This document shows, one piece after another, positions 40,526 through 49,256 of a stretch of DNA of 64,000 nucleotides. Both the position numbers and the translations under genes were made by a program. Each line of letters starts with the position of its first letter. Within the stretch, counting starts at the first letter, position 1. Under the pieces are notes generated by a model that did no database searches, had not been told where the DNA came from, and saw nothing but the letters and a program-made list of their open reading frames with translations. Location: the NCBI RefSeq assembly GCF_002917105.1, contig NZ_PQFZ01000001.1, forward strand, positions 1 through 64,000. Direction: 5' to 3'. Source of the DNA: Allobosea psychrotolerans. GTDB taxonomy: Bacteria > Pseudomonadota > Alphaproteobacteria > Rhizobiales > Beijerinckiaceae.

Positions 40526-41406
40526 GCTGCGGCTCCGAAACCCGGTTCGCCGGGGAAGGGGAAGCGGATGAAATCGGGCTTGGCCAGAACGAAGGCAAGG
40601 CCGCCGCCATTGAGCGTCAGGCCTTCGGACAGCGCATCCGCGACACGGTCGAGCCGGAGCATGGCGAGCCCGCGCCCCTTCGCGCCCGAGCCGATGCGCC
40701 CGAGCGTCTTGGCCCCGGCCGTCGCCTCGGCCCCGGTTTCGCTGGCGATCCCTTCGGTGAAGACCACAGGCACGATGCGGGTGCGCGCCGTGCCGCGGTG
40801 CTGCATGCGCGAGACAACCTCCTGGCCGATATAGCAGCCCTTCTTGAAGGAGACGCCGCCGAGCTGGTCGAGCAGAGCCTCGTGCGGGAAGGTGTCGCCA
40901 TAGGCAAAGTCCCTGCCGCCATCGGGCACGCCCAAGGCGATCCGCCTGACATGATAGGTCTCGGCATCGTCGGCCGCGATCTCCTCGACGCCGGCGCGGT
41001 CGGTGATAGAGCGCTGGCCGAGCGCGGGGAGCCGCGGATCGGCATAGACGATGCCTGAATCGTCCGGCAGGGGCGCACCGTCGGTCGAGGCGATGACGGC
41101 GCTCGCCTCGCTGAGATCGTCGAGCGTGACCTTGGCGCGCAGTTTGTAGAGTTTCAGGCGTTTCATCAGATCGGTGGTCTGGAGCAGCGGAACATCGAGC
41201 AGGAAGCCGCCGCCATCTTCATCCGACAGCGCGACGATGAAGAAGTCGCAGATGATCTTGCCTTGTGGTGTCAGCAGTGCGCCGTAGCCGGCCCGCTCCG
41301 GCGTGACCGGATCGAGATCGTTGGTCACGAGGTTCTGCAGGAAATCGCGGGCATCCTCGCCGCTGACGCGGATGACGCCGCGATCGATCAATCGGGTTGC
41401 GGACAT
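40522..41406 (-). CDS. ygfZ: YgfZ/GcvT-domain folate-binding protein
   Basis: Assists iron-sulfur cluster assembly or repair in a folate-dependent way. 294 aa from the ATG whose first base is 41406, with GAGAGG upstream. RDFLQNLVTNDL at the N-terminus and the family signature KGCYIGQEVVSRMQHRG (with the essential Cys) are intact. A dispersed hairpin repeat lies 20 bases upstream. It is coupled to tag. Confidence 0.95.
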   Translation of the reverse strand: MSATRLIDRGVIRVSGEDARDFLQNLVTNDLDPVTPERAGYGALLTPQGKIICDFFIVALSDEDGGGFLLDVPLLQTTDLMKRLKLYKLRAKVTLDDLSEASAVIASTDGAPLPDDSGIVYADPRLPALGQRSITDRAGVEEIAADDAETYHVRRIALGVPDGGRDFAYGDTFPHEALLDQLGGVSFKKGCYIGQEVVSRMQHRGTARTRIVPVVFTEGIASETGAEATAGAKTLGRIGSGAKGRGLAMLRLDRVADALSEGLTLNGGGLAFVLAKPDFIRFPFPGEPGFGAAA

Positions 41407-41424
41407 GGTTCCTCTCACGCGCCG

Positions 41425-41515
41425 CCGTCATTGCGAGGAGCGAAGCGAGGAAGCAATCCAGGGGCGGCATAGCTCGACGTCCCCCTGGATTGCTTCGCTG
41501 CGCTCGCAATGACGG
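41425..41515. repeat. 91-bp hairpin repeat (same family as 33330-33409)
   Basis: CCGTCATTGCGAGGAGCG...AAGCAATCCAGGGG and CCCCCTGGATTGCTTCGC...GCAATGACGG face each other with a few mismatches around a short loop. It lies between divergent ygfZ and pyrC. Confidence 0.82.
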
Positions 41516-41589
41516 TTGCGCTTGCAAATGACTCTGTGGCCGATAGGTAGGCCGCATCCGTCCTTTGCTCAACTGCCCGGAGACAAGCC

Positions 41590-42933
41590 ATGCCGCAGAC
41601 CTATGATGTCATCCTCAAGGGCGGCACTGTGGTGAACCAGGATGGCCGCGTTGCGCGTGACCTCGGCATCACCGGCGGCAAGATCGTCGCGCTCGGCGAT
41701 CTCTCCCGCGCCTCTGCGGCTGAGACCGTCGACTGCACCGGCCTGCACATCCTGCCCGGCGTGATCGATTCACAGGTGCATTTCCGCGAGCCGGGGCTCG
41801 ACCATAAGGAAGATCTGGAGACCGGCTCGCGCGCCGCCGTGCTGGGTGGCGTCACCACCGTCTTCGAGATGCCCAACACCATTCCCCAGACCACGGACGA
41901 GGCGGCGCTCGCCGACAAGATCCGGCGTGGGCGCCATCGCATGCATTGCGATTTCGCCTTCTGGGTCGGCGGCACGCATGAGAACGCCAGGCATGTCGCC
42001 GAGCTGGAGCGATTGCCCGGCGCTGCCGGCATCAAGGTGTTCATGGGCTCCTCGACCGGCGATCTCCTGGTCGAGGACGACAAGGGCGTCGCCGAGATCC
42101 TGAAGCGCACGCGCCGCCGCGCCGCCTTCCACTCCGAGGACGAGACCATGCTGCGCGAGCGCATGGGGTTGCGCGTCGCGGGCGATCCGTCGAGCCATCC
42201 GGTCTGGCGCTCGCCGGAGGTGGCGCTGACCTGCACGCAGCGGCTGGTGCGCATCGCGCGCGAGACCGGGGCACGCGTCCACATCCTGCACATCTCGACG
42301 GCGGAGGAGATGGTCTTCCTTAGGGATCACAAGGATGTCGCTACCGTCGAGGTGCTGCCGAATCACCTGACTCTGGTCGCGCCCGATTGCTATGAGCGGC
42401 TTGGCACCTATGCCCAGATGAACCCGCCGATCCGCGACGACAGCCATCGCCAGCGCATCTGGTGGGGCGTGGAGCAAGGCATCGTCGATGTGCTCGGCTC
42501 TGACCATGCGCCCCATACCCATGAAGAGAAGCACCACGCCTATCCCGCCAGCCATTCCGGCATGCCGGGCGTGCAGACGCTGGTTCCGATCATGCTGGAC
42601 CATGTCAATGCGGGCAGGCTCTCGCTGGAGCGCTTCGTCGATCTCTCGAGCCACGGGCCGCAGCGCATCTTCGGGCTCGAGGGCAAGGGCCGGATCGCGG
42701 CCGGCTACGACGCCGACCTCACCATCGTCGATCTCAAGCGCCGGGAGACGATCACCAATGAGTGGGCCGCCTCGAAATGCGGCTGGACGCCTTATGACGG
42801 CGTCACCGTCACCGGCTGGCCGGTCGGCACCTATGTGCGCGGGCGGAAGGTGATGTGGGAGAGCGAGATCGTCACGCCAGCTCAGGGCGAGCCGGCGCGC
42901 TTCCTGGAGGCGCTGCCGTGTCAGCTCGCATGA
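41590..42933 (+). CDS. pyrC: Dihydroorotase (class I)
   Basis: Reversible cyclisation of carbamoyl aspartate in pyrimidine synthesis. 447 aa, ATG at 41590. IDSQVHFREPG (zinc ligands and substrate Arg), KVFMGSSTGDL, ILHISTAEEMV and GSDHAPHTHEEK (catalytic Asp/His region) match class I dihydroorotases with long C-termini, as found in alphaproteobacteria. No pyrB is adjacent, so an unrelated cyclic amidohydrolase function is possible but less likely. Its last 62 bases overlap the 3' end of the convergent LysR gene. Confidence 0.9.
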   Translation: MPQTYDVILKGGTVVNQDGRVARDLGITGGKIVALGDLSRASAAETVDCTGLHILPGVIDSQVHFREPGLDHKEDLETGSRAAVLGGVTTVFEMPNTIPQTTDEAALADKIRRGRHRMHCDFAFWVGGTHENARHVAELERLPGAAGIKVFMGSSTGDLLVEDDKGVAEILKRTRRRAAFHSEDETMLRERMGLRVAGDPSSHPVWRSPEVALTCTQRLVRIARETGARVHILHISTAEEMVFLRDHKDVATVEVLPNHLTLVAPDCYERLGTYAQMNPPIRDDSHRQRIWWGVEQGIVDVLGSDHAPHTHEEKHHAYPASHSGMPGVQTLVPIMLDHVNAGRLSLERFVDLSSHGPQRIFGLEGKGRIAAGYDADLTIVDLKRRETITNEWAASKCGWTPYDGVTVTGWPVGTYVRGRKVMWESEIVTPAQGEPARFLEALPCQLA

Positions 42934-43786
42934 GGCCGAGGAAGCGCTGCAGGGCGCGGCTCTCATAGGCGTCGCGGCGGCGGATGAAGAGCGTCGTCAC
43001 GGCGCCTTCCTCGCCGTCGATTGCGTGCCAGCGCAGAGCGTCGCGCTGGGCCGACTGCATGAACACCGCCTTGGGTAGCAAGGTGATGCCGACGCCGGCG
43101 GCGACACAGCCGAGAATGCCGTCCAGCGTGCCGAATTCGAGCCGCGCATAAGAGGGCAGGCCGAGGCGCGCCAGCACCTGCTCCAGGCGCTGGCGATAGG
43201 AGCAGCCGGGGCGGAAGGTCAGCACGCTCAGCCCGGTCGAGGCGCTGCGCCGGAGAGCGTCGAGATCGTCGATCGCTGCCGACGTCACCAGCCCGAGGGT
43301 CTCCTCGAAGACCGGCAGGGTCGCGATCTCGTCATGCTGGATCGGCCCCGCCACGAAGGCGCCGTCGATCTCGCGGCGCAGCACGCCCTCGACGAGCTGT
43401 GCGGTGGGCCCGGTCTGGAGGCTCAGGCGCACGGCCGGGCAGGCCTGGTGGAACGCCGCCAGCAGCGGCGGCAGGCGGATCGCGGCGGTCGTCTCCATCG
43501 AGCCGAGCTGCAGCTCCCCTTGCTCGGCCGCGTTGTCGCGCGCGGCGACCTTCGCCTCGCGGAGCAGCGAGAGGACGCGCTCGGCATAGGGCAGCAGGCG
43601 CTGGCCGGCTTCCGTCAGCGCCATGCCACGGCTGTGGCGCTCGAACAATGCGAGGCCGATCTCGTCCTCGAGCGCCTTGATCCGCATCGTGACATTGGAC
43701 TGGACCGTATGGATTTCCCGCGCTGCCGCAGAGATGCCGCCGGACCGAGCCACGGCGGTGAAAGTGGTCAGTTCGTTGATGTCCAT
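42872..43786 (-). CDS. LysR-family transcriptional regulator
   Basis: 304 aa. An N-terminal helix-turn-helix (LTTFTAVARSGGISAAAREI, VQSNVTMRIKALEDEIGLAL) is followed by the periplasmic-binding-protein-like effector domain. It is divergent from a nitronate monooxygenase gene with a 112-bp AT-rich gap, the classical LysR arrangement, so that gene is the probable target. The 3' end overlaps pyrC on the other strand. Confidence 0.93.
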   Translation of the reverse strand: MDINELTTFTAVARSGGISAAAREIHTVQSNVTMRIKALEDEIGLALFERHSRGMALTEAGQRLLPYAERVLSLLREAKVAARDNAAEQGELQLGSMETTAAIRLPPLLAAFHQACPAVRLSLQTGPTAQLVEGVLRREIDGAFVAGPIQHDEIATLPVFEETLGLVTSAAIDDLDALRRSASTGLSVLTFRPGCSYRQRLEQVLARLGLPSYARLEFGTLDGILGCVAAGVGITLLPKAVFMQSAQRDALRWHAIDGEEGAVTTLFIRRRDAYESRALQRFLGLMRADTAAPPGSAPARPELA

Positions 43787-43898
43787 CGATCGGCGTTCTT
43801 ATTTCCAGATGGCAACAATCTTAATAATTCATTTTAGCAGAACGATAGGGTGATCTAGCGTCGCTGTCGACCGGAAGCCGGTGGCGAGGACCGACGTC

Positions 43899-44897
43899 AT
43901 GACGATCACGACCCCTCTGACCCGGATGCTCGGCGTCAGGCATCCCATCCTGCTCGCAGCTATGGATCTCGTAGCTGACGCTAGGCTGACGCAGGTGGTC
44001 TCGGAGGCCGGCGGCTTCGGCATATTGGGCGGCGGTTATGGCGACGCCGCATGGCTGGGCAGAGAGCTTCCCAAGCTGGTAGAGGCCCGCGCGGCGTCGC
44101 CGTTTCGCTTCGGCGTCGGCTTCATCACCTGGGGCCTGGCCAGGCAGCCGGAGCTGCTCGACCTCGCGCTGGCTGCCAAGCCTGACGCGGTCTGGCTCTC
44201 TTTCGGCGATCCCGAACCTTTTGCCGGCAAGATCAAGGCTGCGGGCGCGCGGCTGATCTGCCAGGTGCAGTCGGTCGAGATGGCGCGCGACGCGGTGGCG
44301 AAAGGGGCCGATATCATCGTGGCGCAGGGGGCGGAGGCCGGCGGGCATGCCGCTTCGCGCGGCACCTTCGCGCTCGTGCCGGCGGTCGTCGATGCGGTCG
44401 CTGACCGGGCGATCGTGGTCGCGGCGGGTGGCGTGGCCGATGGGCGCGGGCTCGCGGCGGCCTTGATGCTGGGGGCACAGGGCGTCGTCCTTGGCACACG
44501 ACTCTACGCCAGCCTGGAGGCCGCGGGCCATGACGCGGCGAAGGAGCGCATCGTCGCGGCCTCCGGCGACGACACGGTGCGCGGATTGATCTTCGACATC
44601 TCGCGCCAGAATGTCTGGCCGGCGCCCTTCACCGGCCGCTGCCTGGTGAACGCCCATGCCGAGCGCTGGATCGGGCGCGAGATCGCATTGATGCAGGCTA
44701 TCGCGACCGAAGCGCCGCGCTATCAGGCGGCGCGCGAGGCGGGCGATTTCGATATCGCCGCGGTCATCGCCGGGGAAGCGGCGGCGCTGGTGCACGAGGT
44801 CTTGCCCGCCGCGACGATCGTCGCCGGGATGGTCGAGAAGGCCGAAGCGCTGCTGGCGAACGGGCAGGGCGGCTCGTTCAGCTTCGGGGCTGGCTAG
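43899..44897 (+). CDS. Nitronate monooxygenase family protein (FMN-dependent)
   Basis: 332 aa from the ATG at 43899 with GAGGA 8 bases upstream; the GTG at 43881 is an alternative. It has the TIM-barrel pattern of the family: HPILLAAMDLVADARLTQVV, AGGFGILGGGYGD, and the FMN-binding segment AQGAEAGGHAASRGTF. It oxidises toxic alkyl nitronates to carbonyl compounds and nitrite in characterised members; related enoyl reductase-like activity is possible. It is divergently paired with a LysR regulator. Confidence 0.88.
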   Translation: MTITTPLTRMLGVRHPILLAAMDLVADARLTQVVSEAGGFGILGGGYGDAAWLGRELPKLVEARAASPFRFGVGFITWGLARQPELLDLALAAKPDAVWLSFGDPEPFAGKIKAAGARLICQVQSVEMARDAVAKGADIIVAQGAEAGGHAASRGTFALVPAVVDAVADRAIVVAAGGVADGRGLAAALMLGAQGVVLGTRLYASLEAAGHDAAKERIVAASGDDTVRGLIFDISRQNVWPAPFTGRCLVNAHAERWIGREIALMQAIATEAPRYQAAREAGDFDIAAVIAGEAAALVHEVLPAATIVAGMVEKAEALLANGQGGSFSFGAG

Positions 44898-44929
44898 GAT
44901 CTTTCGTCTTGAGACGGCGCGATGCCAGC

Positions 44930-45370
44930 TCAGTTGCAAACCGGCACCGGGATGACCTCGGGCGGCGGACCCTGCTCGGATTCCTCGAGCGTCATCCGCC
45001 CGTCGCTGCCGGCGAGCCATTTGAATATGCGATCCTCGAAGCTGCGCATTTCCGCGAGCGAGAGCTTCCCATCGCCATTGCCGTCGACGATCCTGAAGAA
45101 GCATCGCGCCACCGACAGCAGAGCGACGCGTGGGGCTCCCGGCGTCTTCCTGCCCAGTTCGGCAGCATAGTCCTCCACCGTGACGGCGCCGTCGCCATCG
45201 GTGTCGAGCTTGCGGAACTCGGCCTCGACGTTGCCTGAATGCTCGTCATGGCTGATGACGCCATCGCGATCGACATCGATGCGCCGGAACCGCTCGTCAC
45301 GCGTTTCGGCGAAGGCTGCGGAGGAGAGCGCGAGCAAGCGGCAGGACGCAAGAGGCGCGGGTCGCGACAT
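44930..45370 (-). CDS. Secreted EF-hand calcium-binding protein
   Basis: 146 aa. A short hydrophobic N-terminus (LASCRLLALSSAAFA) looks like a signal peptide. Three well-formed EF-hand loops: DVDRDGVISHDE, DTDGDGAVTVED and DGNGDGKLSLAE, plus a degenerate fourth (SDGRMTLEE). The start is not certain because the coding frame is bounded by ordinary GC-rich sequence, but the signal-like start is sensible. Function is unknown; likely periplasmic calcium binding. Confidence 0.8.
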   Translation of the reverse strand: MSRPAPLASCRLLALSSAAFAETRDERFRRIDVDRDGVISHDEHSGNVEAEFRKLDTDGDGAVTVEDYAAELGRKTPGAPRVALLSVARCFFRIVDGNGDGKLSLAEMRSFEDRIFKWLAGSDGRMTLEESEQGPPPEVIPVPVCN

Positions 45371-45614
45371 CGTCTCCGACAGGCCGAACTCGGTGGCGGT
45401 GGCGCAACAGGCAGCGGGTCCGGTCGCGTCCAGCGTGCCGGCGATCCTCGAGCACTCCCGAGCCCGAGATGTGCCGCCCGGCCATAAAAAAATTCCGGGG
45501 CCTGTCGATTTGGCTTCTCGTCGTTCGACGTGATGTCAGAGAGCGGGTTTTGAAGGCGGCGATAGGAGCTCGCCGGGCCCGCCTCCCGAAACTGGAAAAC
45601 CAAGGAGAATTCCG
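45371..45614. other. Gap between EF-hand gene and first DGPF gene (244 bp)
   Basis: No gene is seen. The final 30 bases hold the AAGGAG ribosome binding site of the following gene; the rest is GC-rich without an obvious palindrome. Confidence 0.5.
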
Positions 45615-46034
45615 ATGCGTGTGATGGTTCTGGTCAAGGCCGACAAGGATAGTGAAGCCGGTATCATGCCGAGCGAGGACATCCTCACCAAGATGGGGGC
45701 GTATAACGAGGAACTCGTGAAAGCCGGCGTCATGCTGGCGGGCGAGGGGCTGCATCCAAGCAGGAAGGGCTTGCGCATCCGCTTCTCGGGGGCCGAGCGC
45801 ACGATCACCGACGGCCCTTTCGCGGAGACCAAGGAGTTGCTGGCCGGCTTCTGGCTCTGGCAGGTCAAATCCTTCGACGAGGCCGTCGAATGGCTCAAGC
45901 GCGCGCCCTTCGACGGCGGCACCGAGATCGAACTGCGCCCGGTCTTCGAGATGGAGGATTTCGGCGAAGCGATGACGCCGGAACTGCGCGAGCAGGAAGA
46001 CCGGCTGCGCGCCGGGATCGAAAGGAAGGGCTGA
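45615..46034 (+). CDS. DGPF/YCII-domain protein 1
   Basis: 139 aa, AAGGAG five bases upstream. The fold is a ferredoxin-like YCII domain: MRVMVLVKADKDSEAG, MLAGEGLHPSRKG, the diagnostic TDGPFAETKELLAGFWLW, and EIELRPVFEMEDFGE. Such proteins are routinely encoded next to ECF42-type sigma factors, as here, two genes downstream. Catalytic role unknown. Confidence 0.92.
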   Translation: MRVMVLVKADKDSEAGIMPSEDILTKMGAYNEELVKAGVMLAGEGLHPSRKGLRIRFSGAERTITDGPFAETKELLAGFWLWQVKSFDEAVEWLKRAPFDGGTEIELRPVFEMEDFGEAMTPELREQEDRLRAGIERKG

Positions 46035-46117
46035 CCAGCCCGAAGTCCGCACACCCATTCAAGCAGGAAGGCGCGAGGCACGGCCTCCGCCGCTTCCGCC
46101 CCTAAAGGAGAAAACCA

Positions 46118-46543
46118 ATGCGTTTCATGGTGATGGTCAAGGCGACGACCGACAGCGAAGCCGGCGCGCCGCCGACCCAGGAACTGCTCGACGCGATGAT
46201 GGCGTATAACGAGGAGCTCGTGAAAGCCGGCATCATGAAGGGAGGCGATGGCCTGCAGCCGAGCTCGAAGGGCGCGCGCGTGCAGTTCGATGGCGCGAAG
46301 CGGGCCGTCGTCGATGGTCCCTTCGCCGAGACCAAGGAGCTGGTCGCCGGCTTCTGGCTCTGGGAGTGCGAGTCGCTCGACGAGGCGATCGCATGGGTCA
46401 AGCGCTGCCCCAATCCGATGCCCGGCCCGTCCGAAATCGAGATCCGCCCGCTCATCGACCTGGCCGATTTCGGCGAGATCGTGACCCCGGAGGCCGCGGC
46501 GACGTGGGATCGCCTCAAGACCGAGATCGGCGACAAGGGCTGA
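46118..46543 (+). CDS. DGPF/YCII-domain protein 2
   Basis: 141 aa, with AAAGGAG upstream. It is paralogous to the preceding gene (MRFMVMVKATTDSEAGAPP, VDGPFAETKELVAGFWLWEC, EIEIRPLIDLADFGEIV). The two share about half of their residues by eye, so the pair is a tandem duplication, presumably regulated by the adjacent sigma factor. Confidence 0.92.
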   Translation: MRFMVMVKATTDSEAGAPPTQELLDAMMAYNEELVKAGIMKGGDGLQPSSKGARVQFDGAKRAVVDGPFAETKELVAGFWLWECESLDEAIAWVKRCPNPMPGPSEIEIRPLIDLADFGEIVTPEAAATWDRLKTEIGDKG

Positions 46544-46610
46544 ATCCGTCTCCTGCCGGCGACTGACGCCGCTTGCCAGCAGCGCCTGCTGATGCTGTGT
46601 ATCGCCCGTC

Positions 46611-47888
46611 ATGTCGGCGAGCGATGCACACCGCGCCATCGAGACGGTCTTCAGGATCGAGGCCCCGAAGCTGATCGCGGGTCTCGTGCGCCTGACCCGC
46701 GATATCGGACGCGCCGAGGAGCTGGCGCAGGACGCGCTGGTCGCGGCGCTGGCGCAATGGCAGCAGGAGGGCGTTCCGCGTAGCCCAGGCGCCTGGCTGA
46801 TGCAGGCGGCCAAGCACCGCGCCATCGATGCCCTGCGCCGCGACAAGCTGCTCCAGCGCAAGCATGAGGAACTCGGCCACGACAGCGAGGCCGATGCGCT
46901 GGCGATGCCGGACCTCGACGCCGCGCTCGACGACGAGGTCGGCGACGACCTGCTGCGCCTGATCTTCACCGCCTGCCATCCCGTGCTCTCGACGGAAGCC
47001 AGGCTCGCATTGACGCTGAGGCTGCTCGGCGGGCTGACGACGGAGGAGATCGCGCGCGCCTTCCTGATACCGGAACCGACCATGGCGCAGCGCCTGGTGC
47101 GCGCCAAGAAGGTGCTGGCCGATGCGCGCGTGCCTTTCGAGGTGCCTCATGGCGCCGAACTGGCGCAGCGCCTCGGCTCGGTTCTGGAGGTGGTCTATCT
47201 GATCTTCAACGAGGGCTATGCCGCGACCGCCGGTCATGACTGGGTCCGGCCGGCGCTGTGCGAGGAGGCGCTGCGGCTCGGCCGCATCCTGGCCGAGCGC
47301 GCGCCGCTGGAGCCGGAGGTGCATGGCCTCGTCGCCCTGATGGAATTGCAGGCCTCGCGATTGCGGGCGCGACTGGGTCCCGATGGCGAGCCGATCCTGC
47401 TGCTCGACCAGAATCGCGCCCGCTGGGACCAGCTCCTGATCGGGCGCGGGCTCAAGGCGCTGGAGCGGGCACAAAGACTCGCCGGCGCGGCGCCCGGCCC
47501 TTACCTGCTGCAGGCGGCGCTGGCGGCCTGCCATGCCCGGGCGCGTACGGCCGAGGAAACAGATTGGCGCCGAATCGCTGCGCTCTATGCCGTGCTCGCC
47601 GCAATAAACCCGTCGCCGATCGTCGAGCTCAACCGCGCCGTCGCGATCTCGATGGCGGAGGGGCCGGCGGCGGGGCTGGCGCTGGTCGAGGCGCTGGCCG
47701 ACGAGCCGGCGCTGCAGGAGTATCATCTGCTGCCGAGCGTGCGCGGGGATCTGCTGGCCAAGCTCGGACGGCATGGTGAGGCGGCGGCTGCCTTCGACCG
47801 CGCCGTCGCCTTGACGCGCAACGCCAAGGAACGCGCGCTGATGGAGGAGCGCGCCATGACGGCGCGCAGCGCGGCCGCGTTGGGCTAG
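46611..47888 (+). CDS. ECF42-type RNA polymerase sigma factor with C-terminal extension
   Basis: 425 aa, ATG at 46611. Region 2 (LTRDIGRAEELAQDALVAAL, APGAWLMQAAKHRAIDALRR) and region 4 (LTLRLLGGLTTEEIARAFLI, MAQRLVRAKK) are followed by a long helical C-terminal domain of about 240 residues that starts with the diagnostic VVYLIFNEGYAAT and looks TPR-like (LVALMELQASRLRAR, LLQAALAACHARA). This extension is the mark of the ECF42 group, which lacks a classical anti-sigma factor and partners with DGPF proteins. Its TAG stop lies in the repeat that follows. Confidence 0.92.
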   Translation: MSASDAHRAIETVFRIEAPKLIAGLVRLTRDIGRAEELAQDALVAALAQWQQEGVPRSPGAWLMQAAKHRAIDALRRDKLLQRKHEELGHDSEADALAMPDLDAALDDEVGDDLLRLIFTACHPVLSTEARLALTLRLLGGLTTEEIARAFLIPEPTMAQRLVRAKKVLADARVPFEVPHGAELAQRLGSVLEVVYLIFNEGYAATAGHDWVRPALCEEALRLGRILAERAPLEPEVHGLVALMELQASRLRARLGPDGEPILLLDQNRARWDQLLIGRGLKALERAQRLAGAAPGPYLLQAALAACHARARTAEETDWRRIAALYAVLAAINPSPIVELNRAVAISMAEGPAAGLALVEALADEPALQEYHLLPSVRGDLLAKLGRHGEAAAAFDRAVALTRNAKERALMEERAMTARSAAALG

Positions 47889-47990
47889 AGCAGTTTCCGA
47901 TCCGATTGGATCGTTCAACAGCTCCAGCTCTTTGTTCTAACGCGTCTTCTTCACGCGAACCGGTGTCCACTTCGCTCGAAAACGCTCTAG
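47885..47990. repeat. 106-bp RIME-like intergenic element
   Basis: From CTAGAGCAGTTTCC to AAAACGCTCTAG. It is nearly identical in length and order to 55031-55136: GATCCGATTGGATCG, TTCAACAGCTCC, ACGCG(T/C)CTTCTTCACGC, CGCTTCGCTCGAAAACGCTC-type segments. Its two palindromes (GATCCGATTGGATC, and CTTCACGCGAACCGGT onward) fit the Rhizobium-specific intergenic mosaic elements, which are 106-112 bp. It fills the whole gap between two convergent genes and supplies both stop codons. Confidence 0.82.
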
Positions 47991-48577
47991 AAGATATAGC
48001 CCAGCTTGAGGCCATAATTGGTGAGGCCGCGATTGGCGTTGCAGAGGCCGGCATTGGACATGTGCTCGACCGTCGCCATCACCGTCCAATTGGCGTCGAG
48101 GCGATAGCCGAGCGAGCCGGCTTCGCGCAGCAGCGGCGTGCAGCCGAGCGCGGCATGGCCCGCCGGCACGAAGCGGCCGGTGTCGCCATTGTGGAATGCG
48201 ACGCCGAAGGCGCCCTCGACGAAGAGTTTCGGGGTGATGTCGAAGGTCCAGGTCAGGCCGCCATAGACATGGCTGGTCTTGCCGGCCGTGTTGAGCGAGC
48301 CGCCGAGATGGAAGCGCGGAACCAGCAGCGCCAGAACCGGATCGGCCGGCAGGAACGGCTTTACCGAGAGGATTTCGAGATTGAGATCGACGGAGCCGCT
48401 TTCGGGGCTGGTCGGGTCATGCAGATAGGCGCCGCCGCGAATCTCGGAAATCCACAGGTCTCGCGCCAGAGAGGGCAAGGCCGGTGTCAGTGCGGCCGCA
48501 TCGGCGGCCTGGACTTCCATCGACAGGCCGGAAAGCAGGCAAAAGAGCGACAATAGGCAAAGCGTAGCGATACGCAT
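47987..48577 (-). CDS. PagL-like lipid A 3-O-deacylase (acyloxyacyl hydrolase family)
   Basis: 196 aa outer-membrane barrel. A signal peptide (TLCLLSLFCLLSGLSMEVQA) comes first. The diagnostic C-terminal stretch VEHMSNAGLCNANRGLTNYG contains the catalytic His and Ser of PagL (His-x-Ser-Asn), and the protein ends LKLGYIF, an outer-membrane barrel C-terminus. It removes the 3-O acyl chain from lipid A in related proteins and would modulate endotoxin structure. No other lipid A gene is adjacent. Confidence 0.87.
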   Translation of the reverse strand: MRIATLCLLSLFCLLSGLSMEVQAADAAALTPALPSLARDLWISEIRGGAYLHDPTSPESGSVDLNLEILSVKPFLPADPVLALLVPRFHLGGSLNTAGKTSHVYGGLTWTFDITPKLFVEGAFGVAFHNGDTGRFVPAGHAALGCTPLLREAGSLGYRLDANWTVMATVEHMSNAGLCNANRGLTNYGLKLGYIF

Positions 48578-48767
48578 GCTGAGTTACCCTGATCGAATCA
48601 GCCCCTCTCTCCCTTCTTTAGACAACGGCGATTCGCGGGCAAACGCGCATAACGGCCCAGTTTCAACTTTTTCGGCGGAGTTGCAGTTGTGCCGCAGTCG
48701 CAGCAAAGGCTTGCTGCAGAGCGATGCAGGTTGCCGAGCAGCCTCCAAGCCGGATGAGTTAAGAGGC

Positions 48768-49037
48768 CTAGTGCCGGGTGCCGCTGGTGAAGGCGCCGCC
48801 GCGCACCTTGCCGGGCAGCGCTTCGGCGAAGACGGCGGTGGCCTCTTCGCCATAGGTCTCGACCAGCGTCCGGAAGGCGGCGAAGAGGGCGGCATGGGCC
48901 AGTGCGTCGCTGTCGAGCCCATCCTGCTGCGCTTCGTTGAAGGCGTCCTCGACATAGCCATAGGCGACGCGTCTTGCGTCGCTGCGGTCCTCGCCCAGGG
49001 TGGGATCGAGCGGCAGATCGTCTGGAAAAGTCGACAT
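48768..49037 (-). CDS. Small conserved hypothetical protein
   Basis: 89 aa. N-terminal acidic segment (FPDDLPLDPTLGEDRSDAR) followed by helices (VAYGYVEDAFNEAQQDGLDS, ALAHAALFAAFRTLVETYGE). I recognise no domain; the composition suggests a soluble all-helical protein. No operon partner is evident. Confidence 0.6.
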   Translation of the reverse strand: MSTFPDDLPLDPTLGEDRSDARRVAYGYVEDAFNEAQQDGLDSDALAHAALFAAFRTLVETYGEEATAVFAEALPGKVRGGAFTSGTRH

Positions 49038-49231
49038 CGAGGCGGAGACTCTGCGGCTTGGACCTGAACATGCGGCCCGAAGCCCCCAACGGGAGAATCC
49101 GTGCCATCGACAGACCTATAGTCATACGCAAAGCCGGCTTGCGCGGCCACCATCCCCTTTAAGAAAGGTTAACGCAGCCGTGAGAGTTTGTGGTTAAGAG
49201 CCGGCTCGAGCATTGCGCCGAACGCGGGGGC

Positions 49232-49256
49232 GCCGGTTTTTCGCATCCTGCTCTAG
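49232..49256. repeat. Repeat fragment with CTAGAGCAGGATGCGAAAA end
   Basis: In reverse complement it reads CTAGAGCAGGATGCGAAAA, then CCGGCGC, and matches the 17226 fragment (CTAGAGCAGGATG) and the core at 53290-53326. Its CTA is the complement of the TAG stop of the next minus-strand gene. Confidence 0.55.

Noticed and set aside
49158..49172. TTTA-N7-TTAA, a near-CtrA box
   Set aside because: One mismatch and located away from any clear start codon; not supported as a regulatory site.
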